A stretch of DNA of 64,000 bases from Cycas panzhihuaensis (GCA_023213395.1 CM041465.1:134237741-134301740); one strand, 5' to 3'; shown: positions 10,759-23,548, counted from the first letter of the stretch. Notes: generated from the letters alone by a model not told the origin. Numbers and translations are program-made.

Positions 10759-13700
10759 TAGTGAGGCATATGGTCTTTTCCATCGACCCCATAGATGACC
10801 CATCAGAATTAGATTCTAATGAAGAGGTTGATGAAGCAATCCAGGTATATCCCAACCCTGACCCCCAACCAGAAGTATCCCTATTAACCGTAACTTCCAC
10901 TGCTTATCCTAAACCCTTACTAGTTAGAGGTATTCTTCAGAAGAATCCAATGTCAATCTCAATCGATGGTGGTGCATCTTTGAACTTTATCGATATCTCA
11001 TTAGCTAGGCAGCTAAACCTATATATTATCCCCAACACTAGTTTCACTTGCTCTCTACTAGGGTATCGGAAGCTCCATTGTGTAAGTGTCATAAAAAACC
11101 TACATGTCTAAATTAGCTCATACCTCCTAACCTCTTATTTTCATGCATTATCTATAGGAGGATCTGATGCTATATTAGGGATCCAATGGTTACAAACTTT
11201 AGGAACTTATATCATGAATAACTCACCCTCTAATCCATTCATAATGTTTAAAGATTGTATGGGAAAAGCACATAAACTCTATGGTATTCAATCCCCTCCA
11301 AACCAACTTGTCTCACTTAGCCGCATGAAAAGACATCTCCAAACCAACCTAGGCTATATAGTTCACCTAAATAACATCTAAATTGATCCCCTAATCCACT
11401 TGGGCATCCAGGATGTTATTATGAAGTATGAGCAAGTATTTGCTCCTCTCCCTTCCACGACCCCTCCTGACCATAGGTTTTACCATATGATTGAACTAAA
11501 ATCTAACCATGACCCAATTAGCTTATGCCTATATAGAAATTCCTACTTTTAGAAAAATGAAATTGAGAAAATTATGACTGAACTAATGGATATAGGAATA
11601 ATTTAGCCCAGTAAAAGTTCATATGAAACACCAATCATCTTAGTTAGGAAAAATGATGGCTCTTTTCACCTTTATGTGGATTACAGGGAGCTTAACAAGA
11701 TTACTATCAAGAATAAGTTCCCCACTCCATGAATTGATGATATGCTTAACATGATCCATGGAGCATCGATCTTCTCTAAACTAGACTTACAATCAGGATA
11801 TTACCAGATCCTAATAGCCCTAAAAGATTATGATAAGATAGCTTTTCGAACCCACCATGGCCATTTTGAGTTTCGAGTGATGCCTTTTGGCCTCTACAAT
11901 GCTCTGGCTACCTTCCAAGTGCTCATGAATAAAATTTTTGGTCCTTACATTCAAAATTTTGTTATCATTTTCTTCGACGATATACTTATCTACAACTCAT
12001 GTTTGGACCATCACATTCATCATCTAGAAACATTCCTCCAAAGTCTACATTAACATCAATTATATGGCAAACTTTCTAAGTGTGAATTTGGAAAAACTGA
12101 ACTCCAATACTTGGGCCACCTCATTTCCTACAAAGGGGTACATGTAGACCCTGATAAAATATTGGTCATCACTACCTGGTCAAAACTGACCAATTTCACA
12201 CAACTACAAGTATTCCTTGGTCTTATAGGGTTCTAATGTCGTTCATAAAAACTCCTTTCAATGGTCTTCAGAGGATGAAGCTACCTTTTCCTACCTCAAG
12301 CTAGTGATGACCTCTACCCCAGTGCTGGTCACTCCTAATTTCATCCAACCTTTCCAGCTCGAGTGTGATGCTTTTGGATTTAGCATAGGCACTGTTCTTA
12401 TGTAGGAATATCACTCCATTGCTTTCAAAAGTTGAAAACTGAAAGACCATGAACTTCATCTTTCAACTTACCAAAAGGAAATGCGAGCAATCCTACATGT
12501 TGTAGATAAGTGGCATATATTTTAGGGTCAAAATTCACAATCCTTACTGATCACCATATTCTCCATAATCTGATGGATTAACTAATCCTCTTAGAAGAAC
12601 AAGCCAAATGGATTGATCACCTTTAGATTTTTAACTTTATGATATCTTATAAGAAAGGAAAAGACAATGTCGTTGTGGATGCCCTTTCTTGCATTTCTTC
12701 CAATTCCAATGACACCAATCCCAGCATCCATGCTATATCTAAGCCTTAACCCATTTGGCTAGATGAATTACATGTTGAAAACTAGGCATAACCTAACTAC
12801 TTCCTTTGGAAAGAAAAAGCTTTAAACCAGAATAGATGGTTAACTCACTCAAACCATCTATTATTTCATAATCGCATCTTTGTCCACCCTTCCTCATCTT
12901 TCATTTCACACATTCTAATATAATATCACTCCACTCCTTTAGGGGGTCATTCAGGATTTGATAAGACTTATCATTGTATTTATGCTAACGTTTTTTAGCC
13001 CCATATGAAACATACTATCTCTACCTTTGTGTCAAAATGTGATGCTTGTCAATGGCATAAGGTGGATAAGAATGCTTTACTGGGACTACTCCAGCCATTA
13101 CATATCCCTCAAGAAAAATGGCAGGAGATTTCCATGGATTTTATTACTCGCTTACCTATATTGGATGGGTTTGACTCCATTTGGGCAGTCATTGATAGAC
13201 TAACCAAATATGCTCATTTTATTCTAGTACACACATCTTATAAATTATCCTATCTAGCTAACATTTATGTCTAATTCATTTTCTATCTGCATGGATTCCC
13301 TTCAAATATCGTTTGTGATAGGGACCCCAAATTCACTAGCTCCTTTTGGAAAGAGTTATTTAAGGCTATAGGAAGTTTATTTAATATGAGTACCACCTAC
13401 CATCCACAAACAGATGGTCAATCAGAGGCTTTAAACAAAACTTTGCAAACATACTTACGTTGTTTTGCCTCTGACCACTAAGATAAATAGACATCCTGAT
13501 TATCCTTGGTAGAATATTTGTACAATTCATCACACCATTCAACCATTGGCATGTCTCCATTCTTGGCATTATACGACTATCACCCCCTTTCACACCATAC
13601 TTTAGCAACTGATTTTCAGAATGCCTCTGCCCAACAAAAGCTTTAAGACATGGACCAAATCCTTCATACCCTTAAGCAAAACCTAGCCAATGCAAGAAAC

Positions 13701-14178
13701 CATATGAAGCAACTCACAGACTACCACCAATCTGATTGGTCATTTAACATTAAAGATATCGTCTTCCTCTGTCCTTGGCCATACAAACAACAATCCCTTA
13801 AAGCCCATCGAGGCCACAAACTAAGCCCCTATTATTATAGTCTATATAAAGTCATAAAAAGATTGGTGAAGTTACATATGCCCTTAAACTTCCCCAAGAC
13901 ACCAATATCCATAATGTCTTCCATGTATCATGCCTTAAAAAGTGTCTAGGAAAAAGTATTACACCCCTCACTACCTTTCCCATTCTCTATAATGAATAAA
14001 CTCTCACAGTTCCACCATACCAGATTCTTGCCAGTTATCAGTGCCACCTTCAGAATTGCAACATTTCTGAGCATTTGGTACAATGGGTTGGTTATGATGC
14101 AGATGAAGCAACTTAGGAATTTGACAAATTTGTTAAATAACATCCTTATTTGCAATGCTTCAAGGACTCGACATCTTA
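10759..14178 (+). pseudogene. Ty3-1 pol: protease, RT, RNase H, integrase, chromodomain
   Basis: Protease is at about 10920-11110 with the active-site word SIDGGASLNFID (DSG seen as DGG). Reverse transcriptase runs about 11500-12240, with KLDLQSGYYQI, RVMPFGL and the catalytic FFDDILIYN. RNase H is at 12260-12700. The HHCC module is at 12930-13060. The integrase core is at 13120-13640 with all three catalytic residues visible ([28 protein letters not shown]). A chromodomain-like tail lies at about 14060-14165 (LVQW, DEATWE). That tail marks it as a chromovirus, which tends to target heterochromatin. Stops at expected Gln, Trp and Arg codons inactivate it. A polypurine tract (AGAGAGGGGA, about 14178-14187) precedes the LTR. 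Confidence 0.9.
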
Positions 14179-14190
14179 GAGAGGGGAACT

Positions 14191-14679
14191 TGTAACATAA
14201 CCTTACCTCCATAAGCAGAAAGAAGTATTAGCATATGGAATCTATCAAAGGGTTATGTGATCTTGTGATTATTCTAAAGTACTTACTTATTTAGTAAGTG
14301 CCTAAATAGTTGTACTCGATCATTTAGCAAGTACTCAAATAATGGTGCTTTTGTATTGCACATGCATTTAGCAAGTAGTTGTGCTCACTTATTTAGTAAG
14401 TGAATTACATATATATTTAATAAGTAGTTGCGCTTTTTGCACATGCATTTAGCAAGTAATTGTGCTCACTTATTTAGTAAGTGCTTAGAATAGAAGTAAG
14501 CATTAGTAGTTAAAGCACTATATATACCCTCTCGGGTCTTCATTATAATTTATGCTTGGATCATATTACTTAAGAGAAAGGAACTCCGGTTCTCTTTGGT
14601 GATAAATTGTCTCTTTTGGCTCTCTTTGGTGCTTAATATTTCTCTCTTTGGAGTTCTTTATTGTGGAAGATACATTGCA
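14191..14679 (+). repeat. LTR of Ty3-1 (right)
   Basis: This is the 489-bp partner of 1897-2385, starting TGTAACATAACC and ending TACATTGCA. It differs at about 53 positions by hand count, most of them transitions. Beyond it the sequence changes abruptly to minus-strand Ty3-2 protease. Confidence 0.92.
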
Positions 14680-15964
14680 GTATGTGCCAATTTGGACGTA
14701 GAGATTTTTAATAAGGCATGTGTAATGGAGTTTATAGTGCCTCGGTAAGGAGAAGGTGAACCTAATCTTAGGTATTATATATAGGTTAAGCTATTTAGAC
14801 GTAGAGATTTTTAATAAGGCATGTGTAATGGAGTTTGTAATGCCCTGGTAAGGAGAAGGTGAATCTAATTGTAGGTATTATATATAGGTTAAGTTGTTTA
14901 TCCAAGGAGATATCAATGAAGTTAAATGACATGCCATCGTCGATTAGGATGGTTATATGGATCTTCCTTAATATACCTTTGATGCAGAGGGGTTCAATAT
15001 AAGGTGTAGATTGGACAATCGAGGAAATGGTAGAAAGATAAACTTTTGGTTTGAGTTCAGGGTCTATGGGAGAATCATTAATGGGGTCTTCCTTAGGCTC
15101 AATGTCTGTATCTAGATCTTTATCAATCGAGGTTATAGGATCAATGGTGAAGACCATACACTTGGATTTATAGATCTTACCATGTCTAGAAGTTCATTTC
15201 TCTACATATTAGATGCAAGGGCCTACTTCCTGGCATCTGTTAGCTTCAGCGATAGTCACTTGCTCAGATCCTATAGTTTGTTCAACTAGTGGTCATTCTA
15301 TCATGGCATGTTCTACTATAAGGTGATCATCCTGATGATCCTCCCATCGAGGTCATGGTCATTATATGTCTGATAGGTAGAATCATGGATACTAGGGTGT
15401 ATCTCCCTAAGAGGTAAAAGTGCACTCAACTGTAAATTCTACTTCAAGTGCTTTTGCCATGGTTATTGTCCATCTTAAAGTGTTTGGTGGGGATGTTTTC
15501 AGGTATATCTAGATGTAATCTTTAAGACCAACCATGTAGATTTTAACAAGTGTAGGTTGATCAAGCTATATATTTATCATGTTTTGAAGAGCTTGGAACT
15601 CATTTATGAAAGCTTCAATTATCGAGGATTATTTTAGTCGAGTGAGTTAGCTAAAATGTTTTGGTTCTATGTATCCTCATGTTACTCAAAGAAGATTTTG
15701 TAGAATTGATTGTAAGATTAATTTGTAAGGTATTCCCTCTACCACCATTGAAACCAATGATGAGCTTGCCCATCAAGATAGATGGATACAAAGGTAAGGT
15801 ATTCATTAATTAGCATAGGGTGGAGTTGGAAATATGACTCCAACTTACTAATCCAACTCCTTACATTGTCCTTATTAAACTTTGAATCAAAAATAAGGAT
15901 GTTAATTTTATGAGGGCATGGTAGCTATCATGGATAACTTTGAAATGGAGGAGGTGGTGATGTC
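14680..15964 (-). pseudogene. Ty3-2 gag (C-terminal) and protease
   Basis: Read on the minus strand, gag sequence from the Pro-rich linker (CCACCTCC run at about 15945) runs through the gag core (about 15900-15500) to a basic end with knuckle remnants (about 15200). A frame opening MVFTIDPI at 15157 then contains the protease word ILIDDGMSFNFID at about 14910. Residue by residue it parallels the Ty3-1 reading at 10761-11111. A 103-bp tandem duplication repeats the last 34 codons of the preserved protease segment. The sequence stops at 14680 where the Ty3-1 LTR begins. Confidence 0.82.
14691..14896. repeat. 103-bp tandem duplication inside Ty3-2 protease
   Basis: The word GTAGAGATTTTTAATAAGGC occurs at 14698 and again at 14801, and the sequence agrees over the full 103-bp period (14691-14793 and 14794-14896) with few differences. 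On the minus strand both copies encode the segment LNLYIIP...LIKNLYV. Because 103 is not a multiple of three it shifts the frame, so it arose after the gene was dead. Confidence 0.88.
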
Positions 15965-15969
15965 TGTTA

Positions 15970-16268
15970 TGTTATATATAATGTTTATTATCTTATTAAA
16001 TATATGCACAAAGGACCTTGGGACTTCACAGGCCACTCTAACCGACTAGAGCCATCCTTAGAACCAGGTATGTATTAATTTATTATTATTTTATTTTATT
16101 TTCAAATTATATTTGATTGAGATAGGCTCTCATCTACTTCCTAAACTATAAAAATTAAAGGTATAATACCCTGGTATTTATCAACACCACCACAAATGAA
16201 AAATTATTAATTATTCTCAATATAGATTGAAAGTTTTTTTTACTCTGCTTTGTCCCCTACATCTCACA
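15970..16268 (+). repeat. Copia-2 5' LTR
   Basis: It begins TGTTATATATAATG and ends CATCTCACA two bases before the primer site. It aligns along its length with 23543-23840, with differences mainly of the transition type. Confidence 0.85.
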
Positions 16269-17157
16269 TTTGGTATTAAAGCAAGATCTTGTGTATGCAC
16301 TTAATCTATTGCAAAGATATCACATTAGAGAAAGTTTAGTCCTTTTCCATTATAAAAATAGACTCTTATTTAACATTGTTTATGGATTGTTCTAAAAGAT
16401 GGTTGAATCCATTCTCTATTATTTTATGTATATACTAAGTGAATGACTTCTCCATTCTCCATACACATCATCATTCCTTGAGTACAACATGCACTTTCCA
16501 TATCTCCCAACTCTGCTATGATTATACACAGCCCCATCGAGGTCTCATAATACCATTCATTTGGCCTTAGTTGATGTCCTACACCAGGTTGAGGATTGGT
16601 AATGTGCCAAGTTGTGCCCTGTCTGTTAGTAACATCCAATTTGTGGCATCTCAACTTTGACTTGTTGACTCTCAACTCAACTAAGTTGCATGGAGTTCTC
16701 TATCCTTGGGTAAACCTCTTGTATCTAGCCCCACTATCATGACTGCACAAAGATCTACATTGTGCATTAGCCTCGTACCTCTATCTATGGATGATTGTGG
16801 AATCTGTCTGGTGCAACCTCAAGCCTGTGTGGGTCTTCTTACCTCTCTGTGTCATCCTGTAAATGCCTATTAGTGATCTTGCGCATGTGAATATGTGATT
16901 TGACTTGATTCGATTAAGTTCCTTTCTCATTTTATCTGATAATGCTTACAGATAGATTATGCATAAGTACTAGACTATTTACTATTTCTTTTTTTTTTTC
17001 TCTTTATTTTTTCTAAATATACTTATATATATGCTTTTGATCTTAATGCCCTCTCAGTTGCTCGATCTGATCTAATTCAATTACTTTTTTTTCATTTGCA
17101 TTATGTACCTTATTTTCGTCTATCTATTGTGTGATAAAACTCGTGCTATTTTTGTTG
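16269..17157 (+). other. Copia-2 primer-binding site (16271) and leader, first part
   Basis: TGGTATTAAAGC at 16271 is a changed form of the initiator-tRNA-Met complement. The rest has no coding frame I can support; short open readings here have no recognisable domain. It leads into the (TA)n tract. Confidence 0.65.
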
Positions 17158-17504
<347 letters not shown>

Positions 17505-17838
17505 TGTTGGAATCAAATGGAGTATAGAGCTAAATAGATAAGTGTAAATTAATCCATTATATAAATTATATACAAAAATACATTTTATTCAAGTCATTGT
17601 ATAAAGAATGAACATTAAATTTCCTTTAGAAGGTGGTATTAAAGAACACTAGGGTCATGCACCCCATAGAATAGATAGTTGTGAGGGAGGAGGGAAATCT
17701 TCTCAACCTTTAAAATTTAAATAAATATAAAATAATGCATAACTTAATATAAAATTAAACTCATCTAACTTACCATTAACATGTGTGCACTCATACATTT
17801 TTAAGGTGGGAGAGGGTTAAGGAACATTAACCCTAACA
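17505..17838 (-). repeat. Copia-3 3' LTR
   Basis: On the minus strand it begins TGTTAGGGTTAATG and ends GATTCCAACA. It matches 20965-21298 with the same length. Its first six bases also supply the last Cys codon and the stop of the coding frame. Confidence 0.85.
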
Positions 17839-18548
17839 TACTCCCCCTTAATGTTCATCACGATTATCCTTTTTTTCTCCTCAAACTTGTGGTATCTGTA
17901 CTTGAAAAAAACTTTAGATACTTGGGCTTTAGTTTGATAGTCAACATCCTTGATGTAGTCAACAATAACTTGTCTTATCATCCTTTCAACAAAGTATGTC
18001 TCTTTAATATTATGTAGTTTAAATAGCTTCTAAGTAGATGTAGTAGAGGTAGCTTGATTTGAATGAATAGAGATGACTTTGTCTTTATCTTTGTCCTTCA
18101 CTTTAGTCGAGTCCATGATACATATCATCTTACCAAATGTGACATTAGAGTCATTATTTTTATTGAAATCTATACTAGTACAAGTAATGTTAGTCTTTTC
18201 ATCAGAATGTACTCATTCTAATATCTGCCTTATAGTAAAAATATCATTAATGTAATTAGTAATGTTAAAATCTATGGCATCTCCCCTATAAATCAATTCT
18301 AAAGTATTCCATATAGATTTAGATATGGTCATTTCAGAAACACTAGAAAATACATCATCATCTATACTACAAAACAAAAGTGTTAGGGCTTCATTGTCCT
18401 TTTTCAAATCTTCTTTATTATTTGATTCATATCCATCTTTTATATATTTCCAAAGGTCATTTGAGATAAAGTGTGCTTCCATTATGGTCCTCCAATGCTA
18501 AAAATCATTTCTATTAAATATAGGAAAACTAATATTACTTAGATTCAT
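17833..18548 (-). pseudogene. Copia-3 short polyprotein: gag N-terminus joined to RNase H tail
   Basis: The frame starts at ATG 18548 (MNLSNISFPIF), the usual copia gag start (DUF4219-like), and continues through a UBN2-type gag segment (LWKYIKDGYESNN, EALTLLFCSIDDDVFSS, about 18482-18215). Without protease, integrase or reverse transcriptase it passes into an RNase H C-terminal segment (HSNQA, VERMIRQVIVDYIKDVDYQ, QVSKVFFKYRYHKFEEK; about 18060-17850). It ends GGVC-stop, the stop made by the first bases of the LTR. A few stops break it. Copia-2 and Copia-4 share the design, so the deletion was probably present in a mobile parent. It would be copied only with proteins from full copia elements. 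Confidence 0.75.
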
Positions 18549-20964
18549 TGCTATTGTGTAAAATGCTTTAGTACATGATCAAAAATATGGTTTTCAATGA
18601 ATAAATAAGAAGAGTAATTCTCAAATGAAAGTACTATGCAAAATATTATATCAGGTTACTAAAATGATCAAGATACTCTTCTTCCTTTAATGAACAAAAA
18701 ATGAATTCTAGTATGCAATCTACTATTCTTAAATTGAGATGCTCATGTAGAAGTAAAGTAAGAAAATGTATGCACTTGATTAAAATAATGCACAAAAATA
18801 ATAGAATTCTTAATCTTTTAGAATGTATGAATGAACTTTGAAATAAAAAAACTAATCAATGGACCTTGTAACTATGCTTTTACAAATTTCAAGCTAAAGA
18901 ATGAATAAAGCTTTTGATAAAAAGTAAATAAACTCCTTAACTAATATGCCACTTAATGTTGCAAGATAATGATATTGTAAATTGAGTGCCAAATAGTTCC
19001 TTTATAAGAATAGAAACAACTAGATGAATCTTGCAATTTTGAGAAGAAACTATACTTGAAGTGATCAAAAGTGCCAAAAAATAGTCTATATTTAAATAAT
19101 AATGCAAAGGATAAAATAAAAGTCAAGGTAAATGGTATCAGTTTGATGTATTACTCCGCTTAGGCTTCTTGACCCTTAAAAAACTGAAATTGATGCAAGA
19201 GGCTATAAATAGCTTATAATCTTTATGAAAAACCAATAAATAACTCCAAAACATTGATTCATAGTGGATTGTACTCAAGTAGAATTAATTTAAATGAAAA
19301 ACTGCTTAGAAATATTATGAAATGAGCCTATTTAGGGCTGAACTAAAGCCTTAACTTGAGTATATTTAATGTCCTACAAAATGATGTCAAAATAAGATGA
19401 GACTAATTCCAACATGAAAAACTCTGAAACCACTTTCTATTGGTTCTTATAGTTTTGAAATCGAAGCTAAATTGGTCAAGTTATTGCAAAAATGATGAAT
19501 AGACTTCTTTAAGGTTAGTGAAATAAGTCCTTAAAAAAGTATTTATTTTGATTAATTCAAACACATCTAAAATAGACTCAAATCAGACAAGAGATGATAC
19601 CACCCTGAAGATCTCTCAAATATAGTTCTAATAAGACTAGTTTTGCAGAAAACTGATACTCCAGGAGAAAGTTACACTAAAAAATGTGAGAAGCCTTCTT
19701 TATGTATCAACAAAATTATGTATATTTTTTTAATGAATAAGCCCCTTTAAATAGAAGGAGCACGGTCATATGGAAGTCAATGAGGCCACTGGCTTACATG
19801 TGAGAGGGGCTTCAAATCCCACAAGATATAAAATATACTTAACAACTTTTAAAATCAAAAGGATTTTAAAAAAGCTTATAATCTTTCATGTCCACCCCTT
19901 ACTAAATAAAATAATACGGTCACGTGTATTGAGGAGACCAAGGGCTAATCAAACAGGGGCTAACACCCTTTAAACACTTGGATTTCAATCAATATTAATA
20001 TCAATTAATTTTTTATAAACATTAATCAAATGAATCTTAAATAAAACATAAGAAATGTCGAATAAACAGGATGGAAGTTGTTACGCAACCTGCACAGGTG
20101 ATTTCTGGGGAAAAACAGAGTCTAAACAGAGATGGAAATCAATCGAAACAATCGATCCTTGAATGCAAAGAGGGGGCACCTCAACCCTCCAACTGATTGA
20201 TCTATGACAATAATAAAAAAGAGACTACTACACACACACACACATATATATAATAAAATAATGAAAAAAGTAGAGAACAACGTGCATGGAGAGAATATGA
20301 TGAATAAAGATAGTAAAATACACAGACTGGAAACAAAGTTGGTCACTAATCTCCACCTAGATGAATTCATAGGAGGCACCCAAGCAGTGTAGACTTGATC
20401 CCAGAAAAAAATTATAAAATATACTTTGTATAAACCAAAATATAATGAAAACAATGAATAAAAAATGAGGAGGAGACTCAGTCGATTCAAACTTTCCACA
20501 GAAGGCACGGTTTCTCACCAAAAGTTTAGGGGTAGCTAAGTATCCTCAATAGCAAGGCACTGGTGAAATTTCATCTCAAATGGTTTCTTGTAAGCAAATA
20601 ATGAAGCACTAGAGTGAAATAGACCACAAATGGTAAGCTATGACTCTTAGAGAGATTTCTCCCAATAGAAGCAACAGAATCACATGTAGTTTTTTCTAAT
20701 GGCTAGAGAACTCAATTATGATTAGAATGAGCAGTCATATGATGTTATTCTGATCAGTATGCGAGCCACAATAATGAGTTCTAAATTGGTTATATTTAGT
20801 TTAAAAATAAAAAATAAAAAATGTATAAATAAATTTATATAATATTCTAAAATTTAATAGCGTTGACGATTCAATAAATCAAAATGTCATGCACATACCA
20901 AAAATAATGTCCTAAAACTATTGTAACTCTTTTGAACCCCAACCAAATATGCTCTAATACCAAA
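18549..20964 (-). other. Copia-3 leader and primer-binding site (20951-20962)
   Basis: This is a 2.4 kb leader on the minus strand between the 5' LTR and the gag start. The primer site complements initiator tRNA-Met with one change. No frame with a recognisable domain occurs; a 128-codon open reading (20508-20122, minus) is rich in Phe, Leu and Ile and looks accidental. A short CA run is at 20230-20243. Confidence 0.6.
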
Positions 20965-21293
20965 TAATATAATCAAACATTGTGTAGAGTAGAGCAAGTA
21001 AGAATAACTCAATCTATTATACAAATCATATGAAAAAATATATTTTATTTAAGCTATTATATAAAGAGTGTACATCAATTTTCCTTTAGAAGGTGGCATT
21101 AAAGAACACCAAGATTATGCATTCCATATAATATATAGTTACGAGGGAGGAAGAAAACCTCCCCAACTTCCAAAATTCAAATAAATATAAAATAATGCAT
21201 AAATTAATATAAAATTAAACTCACCTAACTTACCATTAACATGTGTGCACTCACATGTTTCTAAGGTGGGAGTGGAGTGAGGAACATTAACCC

Positions 21294-21298
<5 letters not shown>
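20965..21298 (-). repeat. Copia-3 5' LTR
   Basis: This is the partner of 17505-17838, of the same length, ending on the minus strand at 20965. Right of it the TA tract resumes at 21299. Confidence 0.82.

Positions 21299-21354
<56 letters not shown>
21299..21354. repeat. (AT)n microsatellite, right of Copia-3
   Basis: This is a pure AT run of 56 bases. With 17158-17504 it looks like one tract split by Copia-3. Confidence 0.93.
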
Positions 21355-21357
<3 letters not shown>

Positions 21358-22807
21358 TAGTTTTTATAAAATTTAATTATTTTATATATTTTTTTCAATT
21401 TTGATCACAGCCCCCCTTCGTCTCAGACCAGTGGTCACATACAACCCCATGTGACTGTGGTCTTTTGGTGAAAGGAGAGGACCCAAAATTCTTATTAATC
21501 TAATTTCATTCTTTTGGTTTTTAAACTATTTTGTTGTATTTCATAATTTTTCAAGTCTGTGAATCCCCCTTTAGCCTTAACCATTGGTTTCGTTGAGGCT
21601 CCATACGACCTCATCTTTCAAATTAGGGGGTGGATTTGAAAACCCATTAAAGTAAATTTAATAATTTTAGATTTTAAAAATTTTATAATTTTTTATAATT
21701 TTTAAAGTCTGTAGCCTCCTTTTCTAGTCTATTGAGCCCTCCAAGTGACCACAAGCTCTAACTTAAAGGGGCTTAACCTTGTTAACTCAGTTTTTTACCT
21801 TAAGGAGGTCTTCTCACCATTTTACTTATAACTTTTGATCCAAGAGTCTGTTTTTCGAACGATTGGATTTGTTGGAAAGATAATTCAATTATCTATATAA
21901 AAAATCTATTTGTATTATGATTTAAAGATATTTTATAAGAGTTTAAGGTTACTAAATTTAGCCCTTCTATTTGACCCAAGTTTAACCTTTTTTCAACATT
22001 TTTGGGTTATTTTATTATTTTATTTAAGCATATTTACGTGTTATTAAGATACTAATCCATCTTTGATTGATTTCACTTGATTTTTAGAGGCTCACATCTA
22101 ATTTTTTGTAGTTTTTAGTCAAATTTAGTATCTTAAAATAAAAGAAGGTCTTTGGATCCTAATCTCACAAACTAGTACTTTCTAAACCCTAAATAACTTT
22201 ATTTTAAAGTTGTTATTTCATTTTATAGATCATTCACTTTACTTTAAAGCTTATATCAAGCTTATTTTACTCATTTAAGGGTTAATTTACTTCATTTTAA
22301 AGTATATTTTAAATGTGCATTCAAGGCTATCTTTTTACATCTTAAAAGAGTTCATATAAAGTGCATTTGTTACTCATTTACTTTTAAATTCATCTTCAAC
22401 TTATTTATCTTTATGTTGAAGCTTATAATAGACTTACTTTACTTATCATTTATTGATCATTTTGTTTTAGTATTAACATTTATTTTTAAAAGATCAACTA
22501 AGATTCCTCTATTGTATTTAAAATTTCATCTAGAGTGTATTTTATTGCATGTTTATAGGCTTATTCAAATACTATCTCATTTCCTTTTCATTGCATACTA
22601 TTTTAGAGCTTATTTGAATCACTTTTAAAAGCTTGCTTGTTTCATATATTTTATTAAAAAAGATGCATTTATCTTACAATGATTTCATTTAAAGAGATAT
22701 ATCTTTCATTTTATTATCAAGTTATTTTTCATTTGATGTTAAAAGGATTCTTACTTGAATAATAAGACCACATATTTTTCTTTGGATTATGTATTAAAGT
22801 GTTTATA
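21355..22807 (+). other. Copia-2 leader, second part
   Basis: This is AT-rich sequence without a supported gene. The stretch around 21405-21480 (CCCCCTTCGTCTCAGACC, then two GTGACCACA-like words) and the similar text around 27370-27430 in Copia-4 suggest a shared leader between the families. A 71-codon open reading at 22413-22628 has no domain. Confidence 0.5.
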
Positions 22808-23548
22808 ATGGTAATAAATCTTAGTGATATAAGTATACCTATATTTTATGGAACTAATTTTTAATTTTGGAAAATTTTAATGAAATCTTTTTTTATCGCT
22901 AAAAATCTTTGAAATGTTATGAAGGATGGTTGTAATGACGTAGGTGTTAATACTACCTTAGAAGATAAATAAATCTTTAAAGAAAATGTGAAAAAATACA
23001 ATGAAGCCTTAACATTAATATTTTGTGCATTAGATGACCACACATTCTCTAGCATAAGTGAGATAACTATATCAAAAAATACATGAGACACTTTAAAATT
23101 GATTCATGGGGGAGCCACTACAAAATTAAAAGAAACTAAATATATTGATGATGTGTTATTTGTGGGACAGATATTAAAGCAAGATGTCAATGTTATATTT
23201 GACAATATTATGTGTACCATTTACTTAAATAACTCTAATAAAGTATATGATCTCTATAAGGTAAAAGACGAAGAAGATAAAGATCCTAATGAAGCCAGAC
23301 CTACTCATTTAAATCAAGTCAACTTTGTCCTATTAAGACAAGTTTGGAAACCATATGAGCCTTATATTCTTAAAGAGGATAACATTACAAAGGCATTAAT
23401 AAGGGATGCTGACATGACATTGGTCTACTACAAAGTAAAAGAACAAGCAATAGATCTCTTTCCTAAAGTCTTTCTAAAGTTCAAGTTCCATAAATTCAAA
23501 GAGAAGCTTGGTATTATACATAATGAATATTGTGGAGAAGAATGTTAG
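22808..23548 (+). pseudogene. Copia-2 short polyprotein: gag N-terminus joined to RNase H tail
   Basis: The frame opens at ATG 22808 (MVINLSDISIPIFYGTNF), a copia gag start, and runs through a UBN2-like core (KNLWNVMKDG with Trp now stop, EALTLIFCALDDHTFSS, ISEITISK). From 23099 it is open for 149 codons to the end. In that open part it changes from gag (YIDDVLFVGQIL) to the copia RNase H end (DADMTLVYYKVKEQ, FPKVFLKFKFHKFKEKLG, NEYCGEEC-stop). Protease, integrase and reverse transcriptase are absent. The stop TAG at 23546 lies inside the LTR. The clean junction shows that the fusion existed before decay. I infer mobilisation in trans by full copia elements. Confidence 0.78.

Larger units (their letters stand above)
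1897..14679 (+). mobile_element. Ty3 chromovirus (Ty3-1), LTR to LTR, carrying a LINE
   Basis: Two 489-bp LTRs (1897-2385 and 14191-14679), both TG...CA, bound an internal region with tRNA-Met primer site, gag, zinc knuckle, protease, reverse transcriptase, RNase H, integrase and chromodomain in Ty3 order. Without the LINE at 3940-10388 the element is about 6.3 kb. Hand alignment of the LTRs gives about 53 differences in 489 positions (about 11 %). The left LTR is also preceded by a second 3' pol region (1-1896), so this is a tandem array sharing LTRs. The right LTR abuts Ty3-2 protease sequence at 14680, so the array inserted into Ty3-2. The matching left target duplication (GTATG expected) lies outside the window. 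Confidence 0.88.
17505..21298 (-). mobile_element. Non-autonomous copia-type element (Copia-3), minus strand
   Basis: LTRs of 334 bp at 20965-21298 (5') and 17505-17838 (3') bracket 3.1 kb. On the minus strand the order is a primer site (TGGTATTAGAGC, 20962-20951), a leader of about 2.4 kb with no frame, a short gag-to-RNase H frame (18548-17833) and a polypurine tract TAAGGGGGAGTA just before the LTR. It is related to Copia-4 in LTR and coding part. TA-rich microsatellite lies on both sides, so it landed inside a (TA)n tract. The 5-base flanks (GTATG and ATATA) do not match exactly. Confidence 0.85.

Noticed and set aside
20122-20508. 128-codon minus-strand membrane-like reading
   Set aside because: It lies in the Copia-3 leader, is rich in Phe, Leu and Ile as AT-rich text tends to be, and has no counterpart in Copia-4 that I can see.
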